The translations under genes were made by a program, and so were the position numbers. Of a DNA stretch of 64,000 nucleotides, positions 1 to 13,526 are shown piece after piece (within the stretch, counting starts at the first letter, position 1; each line of letters starts with the position of its first letter). The notes under the pieces were generated by a model. That model was not told the DNA's origin. It worked only from the letters and a program-made list of their open reading frames with translations, and did not search any database. This DNA comes from Taeniopygia guttata (lineage: Eukaryota; Chordata; Aves; Passeriformes; Estrildidae). The stretch spans positions 74,270,514-74,334,513 of the forward strand of contig NC_133063.1 in NCBI RefSeq assembly GCF_048771995.1, given 5' to 3'.

Positions 1-3000
1 ATCCTCCTTTGACAACTGTCTGCGCTGAATTGTACCCCAACAAACATAGAAAATGGCATCCAAATTCACAGTCCAAAGCCTGATTCAGGGTTAAAATAGT
101 TACATATGGCAGATCTTGCCATTCTGTGTGTCAGGAGCTTTCTACCATTATTTCTACTGCAGTTGAATTGCTGCATTAAACACATGTATGAGGCAAAGCA
201 TCACTTACCTGAGCCCTCCTTAAGAGTCTTGTGTGCGTCTGACTGTGGGTCCACATAAGTGCCAGGGTTGGACGGGCAAGAAAGTGAGGCAGGAAATTGG
301 GAACAAGCAGACTGGATTTTCAGCAAAGTTGAACTTGACTGCACTGGCTTCACTCCATTACTGTATCTTAGGCCTGCAAATATATCCCTGGAAAGCTGCT
401 GTACTTTCCAGCCACACTGAGTTACTATTAAAAATCTGCAGTGCTGTGGGATAAAATGTGTACAGTGGGTACACATCTTCAGTACAGTGATAAGGGTTGT
501 ACCTCAGACCACAGCAGCCTGTAAAGGTTTGTGACATGTCTCTATGGTATGGCTTGGCTACTAGAGATTCTTCACAGAATCTGTGCCTCTAGCAATATTG
601 CCAGTTATGACAGGCACTTCATCTTCAGCCTAAGCAACAAGTGTTCCAGTTACATGTGCCAGAAGGTACTATATGTGGGCTTTTCTCATCACTGAATGGT
701 ATGGTTTATATGAATTGATACTGTTCTCTTTCATTTTGGCCTGACTGAATACAGAGGGAAATAGCATTGTCTGCCTCTCCCTGTGCACACATACATGCTG
801 TGCTAATTCAGTTGGAACCTAGGGAGGTAAAAGCATTGGATACCTCTTAGTATAATGCTTGTATAATTATTCTGATAAAATCTGTGGCTATCTAAAATTT
901 TCTATATTCACCAGATGACTTGCTGATTACTATATTTAAATATTTCACCCAAAGTTTTGCTTTGGAAAACTAGGATAAATTTTTATGTATACAGGATAAA
1001 CAAAACATTTAAAAATAAATTTCCTATAAAATCAGCTTGCTACCTTTGTGAACGGAAATATATTAAGAGAAAGGTAAAAAGCCCATCTCCATGCAACACA
1101 GAAGCACAGGCTCTGTGTTGGTACTTTTCAATTGCCAGAGGGTTTTTACATCCTGGTGGCAGCACAGCTCCAATGGTCTTATGAAAACAGAACAGTTAAA
1201 AGACACTAAAGATTGTGTGGTGATTGTACAGCAAACTGAATTTTAATATCCCTCACCTCTTGCCAATCTCGGAGAAGTCAGAAGCTCAAAATTCCCCCTT
1301 TGTGGGCTAGCAGCAGTCTTGTGTCTTGCTCCTTGTCATACAGTCACGAGAGGAAATCTCTGCCAGACATCTTTGCAGATTTCTGCTTTTATGAAAAAGA
1401 GCCAGAAAAAGAGACCTCGCATTTTAAGAGCCACAAAACTGTTAAGGCTTCTTTCACAAAGATCTCTCCATATCTGTGAGATTCTGTAAATGTAAACAGT
1501 TTTCTTTGGCCAGGAATTTTCAAGTAAATCTGAAAGTGTCAGTTATACACATGTGAGAAGTAAATAAAACAGTTAAAAATGAGGTCATAATTTGAAGTTA
1601 TTTTTCACAGTTATTCAATGAAATTTGAATATTTGGAAAAAAACTTCAGCATTTCTCCAACACTATTTTAATATTTAGGTTATAAGGTAATATACTCTAT
1701 TTCTTATATGCTTATGCACAATATTAGTTACAACACATAAATGCAGTAATTTATCATTAACAGTATATTTTATGTGAAAAGTCTAGCAATTAAACTGTTA
1801 ATTTTTCTCATAAAAAATGTTCATGCTTTGACAAAGATTAAATAATCCTTCAATACTATCTGTATTTGTGAATATGAATAGGTCATTGTCTTCAAAGTTA
1901 CTGTTCATGTATGAAAAATTCAACATATGCATGAGCTGATATAGGAACTTGTTGTTAAATAAGTGTTAGGAATGTATTATTCTTATATTGCAACATCAGT
2001 GTGTCCTGGATAGAACTGGAGAACATTTCTATTGCTATGAGGAGCATTTACTCCCTGCATCTTACCCTGTAATAGTTGTGTGGTAATGTAGAAGATAGCC
2101 TGTAATGTAGTCAATCTTTTAATTTTCATGAAAATAACCTACACAAAAGTGATATATTCTACAATATAAAAAACCTAGAAGTCATTAAATGTTAAAGCCC
2201 ATATTTCATGAATCCTGTACTGCACACTTAAGGTGGTAGCTATGTAATATTTTTTTCATTCAAAACTCATTTTCTTCAAACAAGTTAGTCCTTTATAAAA
2301 TCAGAAGATGATCACTGAATGCAGTTGACTTTTGCTAAATAACTACATTTAATGCAGAATTCCTAAGTTTGGCCATATATGATGTTGTAAGTGTTTGAGG
2401 TTACATTTTTGAATCCTATGCACCCACAAACTGAGATTAAAAAAAATAGGGACATTGAAAAGAAAAAGCTGAAAATCATTTATTAGATTACTCTACATTT
2501 GGACTTTTTGCTTGTAAGAATCAATCAATATTGCAACACCACATAGCGGAAGCAGATTGCACAGTTATGGCAGGTAATTTCATTAGTATAAGAAATAATT
2601 CCAATATTACAGGCAATTTAGATGGGTGCTATTACGGTATTTTGATCTCTAAAAAGGGGCTGCTATTCCTCATATCTGACAGAGTTTGAGATCTTCCAAA
2701 ACAGTTCCTAGACCATTGTTACAACTAAATATAAATTAGACATGATCTTTTCAGCTCTAACTAGCTGACTTCCCTTAACTGCAATAATCCCTTTCCATCA
2801 GTGCTTTGTAATGCTTTGGAATAAAACTTTGTGGAGACTCAGTACCACCTTTCATTCCAACACATTCAGCTTCCATTGACTTCAGTGGGAAATGAAGGGC
2901 AACAACTTTGCTAAGAATGGAAGTTGTAAACATTACTCATCACATTTTTTTCTGTTCATACAATTCTACAGGACACATTAAGATACAGACGACTGTGGTT

Positions 3001-6000
3001 CTGAAAGCAAAAAGAAAACTAGGTGTTCGAAGGCAAATACTGCCTGCCTGGCTCTTTCAAATCACTAGATCAAATTCTGGTCTTGGTGCAATCATAATTA
3101 TAGGATTGCTTTCAATTTATGGAGGAGTACCGGAGGCAGGAGTTTGTCCCACTGAGATTACTTTGTAGGCTGAAGTAGCAACACATCAAGATTAGTAGAC
3201 ATGGAAAAATTTGGCTCACAAGAGAAAAATCCTTAAGATTTATTGTCTGACTGAGGAAAGTAAGAGTGCATAGAATGCCTGATTACACCACAAAAAGGAT
3301 GTTAAAAGTCTTATGATTTCTATTTTTCTGTTTTATATATACAAGGCCATAAGAATCCTATGTTAAATAGAAAGTAAAGTGAATATTACTAAAAAAGTTT
3401 CTTTGTCCTAAAGTGTCATCCCACCTGTCCCAGTACATCTGTATGTGTATCAAACAACTGTTAACACTGTCTCTCAGGTCCCAGAGTAAAATGCGTTACA
3501 GGGAAAGCTTAGTAAGTTACAATATAATTTTTCAGCTGTTGAAAAAAGGTGTGTCGTGATTCATATTTCACAACTGCAGTAAAATTAACTGATAGCTATA
3601 CTCAGCCCAATCCTGGAAAGTTTAAGAGTCCTAAATTTCTGCTTTTCTGTTGAGGTCATTTGGAGTCTAGAGTTAGCTGAGCATTTTGCAATCAAAATAA
3701 GAGGAGAAAAGTAGGTCTTTCCTCACTTCTCAAGACCAGGGCCAACAGCCAATAACATCAAACTGGTCGTGCCATCATTAAATTAAGTCCAAGACACATC
3801 AATATGAAACATGGTGCTAGTGAAATTTGCTCAGTATTACATGATTTGTGTCTGTTTTTCTAACTTTAACTTTGGAGGTTTCTTGGATAAATGGCAAGAC
3901 AGGGTATGAAAGAAGCTTGTTTTCTGCATCCCATTGGAAAAGAATCAAAAAGAATCATCTATGTGAACTGCTGTTACAATGGTAAAAAGTTTCTCAAAGT
4001 ACTTTATTTGCAAAATATTTATGTAATCTCTAAAAAAATAAAAAGGAGGATTATCTTAATCTTTACATCAGTTCTTATTTTAAAGCAAAAAAAGATTGTC
4101 TGCTTTTGGAGGATAACAAAATTTGACAATTTTCATCTGTCTAATAGATGTAAGTTTTCTCTTTTCTTTCAACGCTCTGAAGGAACAAGATCACAGCTGG
4201 ACACATTTTCTGAGGACTGTAAATTCTTTACTGAGAACTCTAGGGCTGCAGCCTTGTTATTTCTTTACTTCCGCTGGAATATTCCACTCTACTGACACTT
4301 AAAAGCTTCTTTCCACTTGTCGCTCATCCAGTCACACCTCAAGGCCAAAAAGGTTCCTCATTCAAGAGTTTTGTCTCAAGTAATCTCCCTATTCAATGAC
4401 TGAAAGGCAATGTTGAAACAGCCCTATGCAAACGGGCCATTTCTTTATTAGTGGTCAACCCCTTATCTCTCACCTCCCAAATTATGGGCATCATCTTGAT
4501 TTCCTACAGGTTGAAAAGAAACAAGCGTTTCCATAGGATTTCAACCTGACTTTTTCCTAGGAAGCTTGATTTCTTTGAGTGTCAAGCTCCCTTTGAATAA
4601 TGTTTTAATGGATCACTAAAATCGTATTCTGTTGCTCTGAAAAATTCAGTATCTACCAGAGAAAACCGCAAATAATTCCATAACATCTCAAAAATATGAG
4701 AATATTATTATATTAAAATTAAATAAATATTTAACATAGAAGATGAATGTTCACCTGAAGTCTGAGCCTACTTTCACAAAATTTAGATTCCTAAGTCATC
4801 CATTTTGTCTGTAAAGTTACTAATGTGAAAAAAAATTACTGCTGTCACAAGACCCCCACTAATAACTTTACCATTAATATTCTTATTATTTCCTTACAAA
4901 ATAATATGTTACCATGTCATCCAGGTTTCTGCCCCCTGTATGTATTCAGAGTCTTAGACATGAACAGAAAGGCAACATCAAAGAGAAACTCAATTACTTT
5001 CTTGCAATCCAAACACCATACAGACATGAAAATGGCTGTACCTTATAAAATATGAAGTCAAGAAAGTAAGAAAATGCATCATATTTATAACCAGAATAAC
5101 TTGTATTTGCAGAGATGCAATGAGGCACTAGTCAAATAAAAAACTCACATCATGGCAACTTAGCATCAACTCAAAGGAAAACAATCAGGTAGTCAGATAT
5201 CTATACACTGATACATATCCAGACAGAATTAGTTATGATGGTTTGCTCATTTAATGATTCCCAAAGCCTTCTTTATTTTGTAGCTTCTAATAACCTTTTA
5301 AAAAATCTCTTGGGACATTTCTTTAAATAAGTAATTTCTTTCTGGGAAAATGAAGAAAAATGGTACATGGTACAAATACTGCAATCAGGAGGAATATTAC
5401 TCATATAACCCAACTTTGATGTTCTTTCAGCTTTTTATATAGCTTGTATCTTTCTTTGACAAAAAAGTCTCTTAAATAACATTATTCCAGCCTGGTGCAA
5501 CATGACTCCCAAGAAATCAAACAAATAAAAGCAGTGAAAGAAAGAGTTACTAGTTAAACTTACATACTTAATAGTCTAGCCTTATCCATTCTTTTAAAAA
5601 TGTAGGGGTTAGCACCTCTTGCATCATAATCATTATGGTATTTTAGTCATCTTAACCCATCCACTTAATTTAGATATGTCTTGTTATCATTAGAACTTCC
5701 ATACTAAAATACTTTATAGTTATCAACAGCCAAGAGCAGGAGCAAAGAGTCAAATTATTGCTGGCTCTTAATATTTCAATCCATTATGATGCAGAAAAAT
5801 TAAATGTTAAATGTAATAATGCTTGTAAAAATATGGCCTAGCTGCAGCCTGCTCTACACTAAGGCTCTACCTAGTCCATATTGGTAAAGCTATACAGATA
5901 ACAGAAATTACTTGAAAGAAAATTCGAGTGTCAGCATATTTGAGTAGAATTCACTACTCAATGAATAGAGAGAGAGCAATGTCTTAAGACATTGTCTGAG

Positions 6001-9000
6001 AGAACAGTCCTCTTAATTTTTTTTCTATCCCTCCTCATCAAATAGGTTGAGTAATTTCAAATAATTCCTTTATGAACTTGAGAGGGAGTAAGGAATACAG
6101 AGATAATCTCCGCACAGTATGACCCCCCCTTCTAACTTCAAGATTTCATGATCCCTAAAATAAGATGTAATTTAAAATAAGACCTAGGCTCATTGCCTGG
6201 GTCTCTTTAGATCAGAGGCTGCTGGTCCTATTGACTGGTCCCAAAGTACGTGTGATGGTTTTCCTGATATACTCAACTGTCTGCCAGGGACTGAGCTTAG
6301 GCCACTAAACTAATTTAATGTTGGAGCTCAGGTTCAAGTAATTTTTAACAACATTAACATATTTCATGTATTTTCTCTTCAAGGGGAGAAAAAACACCAA
6401 ACCCGTAAGAGGCTAAAGCAGAATAGTTTCTATACCATAAGGATATAAGGTAATCTTAAATATGATAAATGTATGATCTGCCTATGACTTGCTGTCAATT
6501 ACAGAATTTATCTTATATCAGATGAAACAAGTTTAATAAACCACTAAAGTGTTATAAGGTATGCTTTCTACCTACATGAATTATGTATCTATCTGCAGCC
6601 AAATGTACGTGTTCTATCACTCTGAATATTAAATACAAAAACTATGTTTAAATAATGTGAAGAGTCTGATTTAAAGCAACAAAAGCCAATAAATTCAAAG
6701 TTTATGCTGGCACTCTATCCTTAACTCACAAAAATTGTTTCAAGCAGGTATAATGGCATGAATTACGCCCCTCTTATATTTGTATTTCTACTACCATATT
6801 TGAATTTTCTGAGTTCTGTTAGTATAAGTCTCTCCATGAGTGTCTTTAAATAGAGTTCTAAAATGTAATTTATTAGCTTTGTTTCTATTTTTGAAGACAA
6901 AAATATGCCTTATAGAAAATTTAAAAGGTACGTTTTTTTTGGCTGAGGATGGAATAGCTCCCTTGGAACTATTTTAGTTTGTTTAATACACAATGTGAAT
7001 GCCTAAAATATTTATTAATTACTATTAACTTTGAATTATTTTCAGACAAGATTGTATCAAGTCCCTCAGAGCTTTTCTGATCTCTTGGGTTACCATAGAT
7101 CTGGCCAGATATTTACTATGCTCATTAAATAATAATTGTTCTAAAATTTGTAGAATCTTAGCAATATAGACAATAGCAAAGTGAATATCTGCAGTGTTTG
7201 TTTCAAATACTGTGTTGGGTTGTAGCTGTTTTGCTGTTTCTGTCTTTTTATATGTGATCACATACCTGTAATAGGACTTATGAACCCAAAATAAATTCTA
7301 CCCAAATAGGAACCACCTGAGAATTGTATGTAATAATTTTTGGGGAGAAAATCACCAAATTCTTAGAATGGTTCACACAAAGTGTAATTTTTATAGCTAT
7401 GTCAAGGCTGTTAGCCAGGAAGTGCCTGTAAGTGCTTGGTGAAAGGTTGAGAATGAAGCAAGTTTTGTGTCTCAGTACAGCACATAAATGCAAATCTCAA
7501 CATGTAGGCACAGATAAGACAGACTTAAAATGCCATCTTAGTTCCTCCAGAGAGAAGCATGGCAGCTTGGCAGCATAGAATGTATCAATTTATTAAATAA
7601 GAGAACTTGTAGGATAGTATAAAAAGAATCTCAGACTTGGAAACTAAGTTGTAAGTTTCAAAATTAATTCCAATATTTTAGGAAAGTCACAAAATAATGC
7701 TCTCTCTAAAATTTCTCATCTGCAATAGAGGAATACTTACTTGTTAGGGAGTCTCAATGTTTATGTTTGTTATTGCTGCTATAGCAGAGAAAAATACGTA
7801 CTACATGTATGCAAAATTCTATTATCATATACTTATTACTTATAAGTTTGTATGTATGTAAAAAGTGGGTTTTTAGGTTTTTATTATGGACAGCTGTTTC
7901 TAGCTTTCCCAGTGTTTTCTCAGTAGCTGAATCCCTGATTAGTGGTCTGTGTGCATTAATTGAGTTAATTTGATCTGAACTATTATCATGCTAGACTGCA
8001 AATCTGTTAACTAAAGAAACCTCTTGAAATTACACTAGTAATTTTCTAATGCATGTTCAGAAAAAGCCAGTCGTTATTTCTCTTCAGTTTAGTTATACAT
8101 CAAGTGATTTTCACTGTGGACATTTTTCTTCTTCATCTTCAGGTGAGAGAATACAACAGCACTAGTGAATGTGGAAATGTCTCAATACCCGTTTTCATAT
8201 TGTTAATCAAAATCAGTTTTATTCTGTTGTTCTGAAGTCTGCACATCTGAAATATGTGTAAGATAACTACATAAATTTACACTTTTAAACATTTTATGTA
8301 CGAAGTATAAATGTGTATTTTCTTCTAGACCTGGTTCTTGCATGTTAATTTTTATGATTCCTATGATTCAAGACTCTTCTATAACTAAGAATTAGTACAC
8401 TGTCCATGGAAGTTGTTAAAGATCACATCACAGCCAATTGTCATAGGAAATACCAAACAAAATTAATAAGAGTAACAGAGCACTCCTTGTATGAAAATTA
8501 CAAAATTTATTTTGTACAGGAATTGCAAAGGCTTTGGACAAGTCTCTGTGTCTTGCACTTACAGGTGTTTTGACTTGCATGGATACAGTATACAGATGCT
8601 ATTTCAGACTTAGTTCAGAGGGTCATTGAGATCAATTGACAATTTAATTCCTATTGCATTAACACGGTGGTGTTTGTGGCTATATCAGATGCTCTTCATC
8701 AAAAGAATAATCATTTAAATCACTGATTAACTGTGGTTTTGAGTGCAGATCCATAACCTAGTGCTAATGTTTCACTTGAAAAAGACTATATTATTAAATA
8801 TTTCAAGTGAAAGCCCACTTACTGGTACTTTTCCACTTAGAGCAGGAGGGTCTATCAATGTATCTACTTGGCTAATGTAATTTAATAATTATGTAATACT
8901 ACTGTATGTTTAAAAATCATTCATAAACTTATGCCCACAGAGAAAAAACCCAATCATTAAAGTTGAGCAGCTTTGTTTAATTGATTATAAGCCACATGTA

Positions 9001-12000
9001 CGTATGTGTATATGATACTACACAGTTTAGAACAAAGTATGTGTTTATGACTACATGAGCATCTCTTTAAAACAAGTCAGATGAGAAAGGAAGAATACCT
9101 AATACAGAGGTGTAAAGATATCAAAAGCAGAAAATATCTAAACAAAAAAAATTCACAGTTTTATAGTAAAAGAAAGTGTAATATAGCAGGTAAATGATGG
9201 TGGCTATGTGATTTTAATTAATTTAAGCAATTTATGTCTCAAGGATTTATTAATTTCCTTTTTAATCTTTAAAGAAACATGAAAAGGAAAATCTGTATGT
9301 GGCTCTGAATAGTACAACTCACTTTTCAGAATGGTTTGGGATAAATTCTTTTACTGCTGCAGCTGATTGTCAATGGAGATTCATGTTTTAGCAAACAGTA
9401 ACCAGAAACCAGAAAAAAGGTAAAAAAGGAACAATGAGTATTTGTTCTGTGTTTTATGATACAGAAAAAAAAAAAGTCTTTTAGGTCTTGTTTTGTTTTT
9501 AAATACATTCTAATTCTTGTGGGTCTTTGAAAAACTTATGAATTTCAGTTAAAAGGTTAAAGAAACTATTACATTGATGGAACCATAAGCTGAGAAGTTA
9601 AATAACTGAAGGAAGGAAATACCTCCTAATTGTACGAATACTGCCTGTTCATGCCTACCTTTAAACAAGTAGGGTTTAGAAGTCATATCTTTATAGATCC
9701 TCCAGTGAGCAGCTTTTGTTAGAAAAAAATTCTATATAAACCTGTGATTACTCAGCGTTCCTGAAATATAGGTCACCTTATTTACATGCATAAAATGAAG
9801 GCTAGTAATATGAATACTTAGGATTTTTCTTAAATCTGAATATCTTTGGTTTCCAAAGTGAAGAGTGATTGTTCTTATCCAATATTTTTAAAACCTTTAT
9901 CTTTTTGTTCTATTGATTAGATGCCCCTGAAGCTGTGACATATAAATCAAAGAGAGGAGCTCTAAGAAGGACATCATTTAAGCTGCTGGAATGCTTTATG
10001 AGATATGAAACGCTGCTGTAGAATTCAAGGTAGCTAGTATTTGGATACTCATATCTAGAAAGTCTTCACAATGAGGTTTTGTGTGTACAAAACATGCTAG
10101 TGAACTGACAGCGTATCCAGATTTAGGAAGGTGCAAAAAAAGTATTGATATAGTTTATGGCTCCAAGATAGGAACCTTAAAACAAAGAAAACTCATGTTC
10201 TAAGGGATTCTAGTTGAGTACTTGGAAATGATAGGGTTCTAGCTGCCATTGCACTTACTGGCCTATCCCCGTTTTGGTGATATCCCTTATCCCTTTTCAA
10301 GCCTCCTTTTTTACACTAGGCTCTTCTCTCTAGTATCTCTCAGTTCTGTTAACAGGATTAGTTTTTCCCATTCAGGAAGAACGGTTGCCAGTTGAGAGCA
10401 AAATTATGAAGATAGAAGCTTTAATCTGACCTTTTAAAATGAAGGAAAAACTCCATTCTCCACAATCCACCTGAAAACATGAAGTTCCAGTTGAACTGAT
10501 GGAATTATGACACAGCTTGATGACCAAACAAATTCTGTACAATTGATGAGCTTGATTTTTTATTTTAATTTTTTAGAATATGTTTTTTAGCATATGCTTT
10601 CCTGATGGATATCAATAGGAAGTACACTTCTGACCATTTTCATAGTCCCTAAATCTGGCTAGGAATCCTTTATCTGTAAAGGATTATGCCTTTTCAGGAT
10701 GCCTGAAAAGGATGCCTTTTCAGTCTTGGGAGTAAAGAAAGATATGCAGGTTTCAGAAGGGGAAACTCTTATTCAGAAACATCTGGAAATTATTGTTTCA
10801 GCATCTGAGGTCTTGTGTGGTGTACAACACAGCAGGTACAATTACGTAGAAGACTTTTGCTGTAGTCTAGGTAGGATTGTGTGGCTGATGGTGCTAAATG
10901 AAACGAGGGTTAACAACCACAGTGCTGAGTGGGGAACTGGACAAGAAAGACTCTTGGTTTCTTTTCCGAAGGATACAAATAGGTACACTTGGTACTTTAT
11001 GTTCTTAAGACCAGACATGAAACAAAAAAAGTGAACCAAATACATTATTAGTATCTGAGAAAGGCAAAAAGTTGGCTTGTTACTCTCTCCAATGCAGTAA
11101 ACAGATACTTTTTTCTCCCCCTAATCTCTCCTTGGACACTTCAGTGTCCTTTCAATCCAGTGCTGCTTTAGCTCAGCTGTTACAGCTTTGTGGCTTTCAC
11201 AAAGGCGTGTTCATCTCATTCAAGCTCCTTTTACTTGTTTGGCACACAAAAATAAAGAAGAGACATAGATTCAATTCCCATGACTAGGCCAATACACAGG
11301 AGGAACTTAAAATAGCATTCAGCTAATTAAACAACAACAACAACATAACCAAACCCTAACAAACAGTAAAGCAGAATTTACCAGAATAAGAATTTCCTGT
11401 ATTACAGTGAGATGCTCTCTCAGACAATCCTGTGTGTTTACCTAAATACTAAAAAGGTAGTGCTAAAATTGTCATGAGAAATGCAGATCCCGCTAATTTG
11501 CTCTGAACAGAAATGTAGTCAAAAATAGTCTACTAATTAAGATTTGTCTAATGATCTGGATGCAAAAAAAACCCAAAAAACAACCCAAAACCTTCTCTTT
11601 CCTATATACAATTATTGTTAACTAAAACTGAATTGGAACAACTGATGTGCTAACAGTATCTTTTAAACAGTGGTGGGACACCCCTGCTGTTTTCTTGACA
11701 GGGGGTGTGGGGAGGGAACCTTTGAATCTGTAGTTGTACAAGTTCGGCTTGTACAAGGGAACAGCATAAGAACATGCAATCCAAAATCCAGTACAGACAA
11801 AGTTACCTATCTTTCTGTTACCTTAATGGGTTGTAGATAGTAGCACAAGTTACTTGCACTTACCTTTTGCGGGACAGAGTACAATCATTCCAAAGTGTTG
11901 CAGCAACAGTATGTATAAAAAAAAAACCAAAATCAAATCTACTGTGAGAAGTCTACTGTAGTGTTTTAACACGAGAGTCCAAGATACTAAATGAATGACA

Positions 12001-13526
12001 TTGTGTTTGAATATTTAGCTACATTATTAAAGAAATTTAAAAGTAGTTTTGGTAGCATACCAAAGTTTCTTTCTGTCCATATAAGCTAGACATTTGCAAG
12101 TTATTTCCTCCGTTATCATAATAATTAATAGTTGAATAAAGAAAGAAATAGTTATAAATTATTTTTATTTTTCCTTGATATGCTTCAGTTTATTAACTTG
12201 TTTGGGTAATTTATATACCTGAGTTCTTAAAAACCTGTGTAATTTTAAATGCTGTCATATACATGACCAAAACAAAAACATTGATGTATAACAGAACCCA
12301 TTAAAAACAGAGAAAAACAAGAGCTGAAAAATGCCTTCCTAACCTCATCCTTAGTATTATAATGGTTATGAAAACACTGAGACAGAAATTACAAAGTCAC
12401 TTGGATACCAAAAAAAGAGTAGCATGCTCATTGTTACTTTTCTTTCTGCAAGACATTGATCCTGACAAGAACTTTGTGAATTTTCAGGACTCAGGCATGA
12501 TTTTCCAAACATTTGATAGCATGTAGATACATAATTATTTAAGAAAGAATGGTTATAACCCATTATGATTTTGAGGTTTTAGCACTTTATACTTGTGGTC
12601 AGGTCTAAATACTGACATAAAATACAAGTCTGAGGAAACATGCAACCTTTGATTGGGACATCATGCTCATCTGGAAAGTGTCTGTCATTTGAACATTAAT
12701 CATACTCCAATTATGTTGTGACTCATGATTTACTCTAGGCAAAAGACAAGAAACAATACTGAACAAATTCCTGAAGAAACAAACCAAACAGGAGCTGAAA
12801 CATAAAGTAAATAAAGCTTTTATTGCCTTTAATAGTTTTCTGTGCTCTTGAATCTGTTTTTTACTTAACATAACACTAAACCATATATTTATTATTTCCA
12901 CTCACCGATTTAAAGGAGGTGATACTACTACTACTATTGTTGATAGTGAAAACTGTTGTATTAACATTACTGCTGTTAAACACAAATACTTTAAAATTTT
13001 TAAGTTAAAATTGCATTTAGATAAATATGTTTGGCCTTAAATCATAAGATTTGAGCATTTGTGGTGTATATTGGGATAGAGCCCCTCAATCAAACTGAAT
13101 GCTTTGTCAGCTTACAGATCGTTGATATAGCTCTGTCATGTCATATATTAATTATATGTGCTAAAGTATCTCTTGATATTAATCACTATTAATAAATAGC
13201 ATTTAATTAATGCTATTAATAAAAAATGCTTGCTTTAGGGACAGCATAATAAAGAAACTGTGCAAGACTATCATTGCAGAGACTTTATTATCAAACATGG
13301 ATTCTTGTTAGAGACACTGTGTTTACTGCTCATACTTTCGAGAAATCAGAGTATTTTTGAAATCCACTAATAAAACAAGAAGATATTACTACTATTAATA
13401 GATGTTAGTAGCAAAAAATACATTGTTATCTTTAAACCTATTGGGTAACAATGGGTCAGCTTTGATGGTGACAGCTTTATGGACATTTATGAAAGAGCAA
13501 TTGAAATTCTAACTAACCCTTAGTTC
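1..13526. other. Intergenic, AT-rich, no recognised gene
   Basis: No splice-bounded conserved coding sequence, CpG island or clear interspersed repeat was seen. Open frames such as 3891-4295 and 10699-11034 show no recognisable domain and occur at the frequency expected by chance. Small inverted repeats at 8770-8812, 10689-10711 and 11734-11756 are described in the findings. By gene order in other vertebrates this would be the BNC2-CNTLN gap, where distal enhancers are possible. None can be identified without alignment. Confidence 0.6.

Noticed and set aside
3891..4295. 134-residue plus-strand open frame
   Set aside because: It has no recognisable domain, AT-driven Lys/Ile/Phe composition, no promoter and no splice context. 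It fits a chance ORF.
10699..11034. 111-residue plus-strand open frame
   Set aside because: It has no family resemblance and begins inside a template-switch-like repeat. There is no evidence of expression or conservation.
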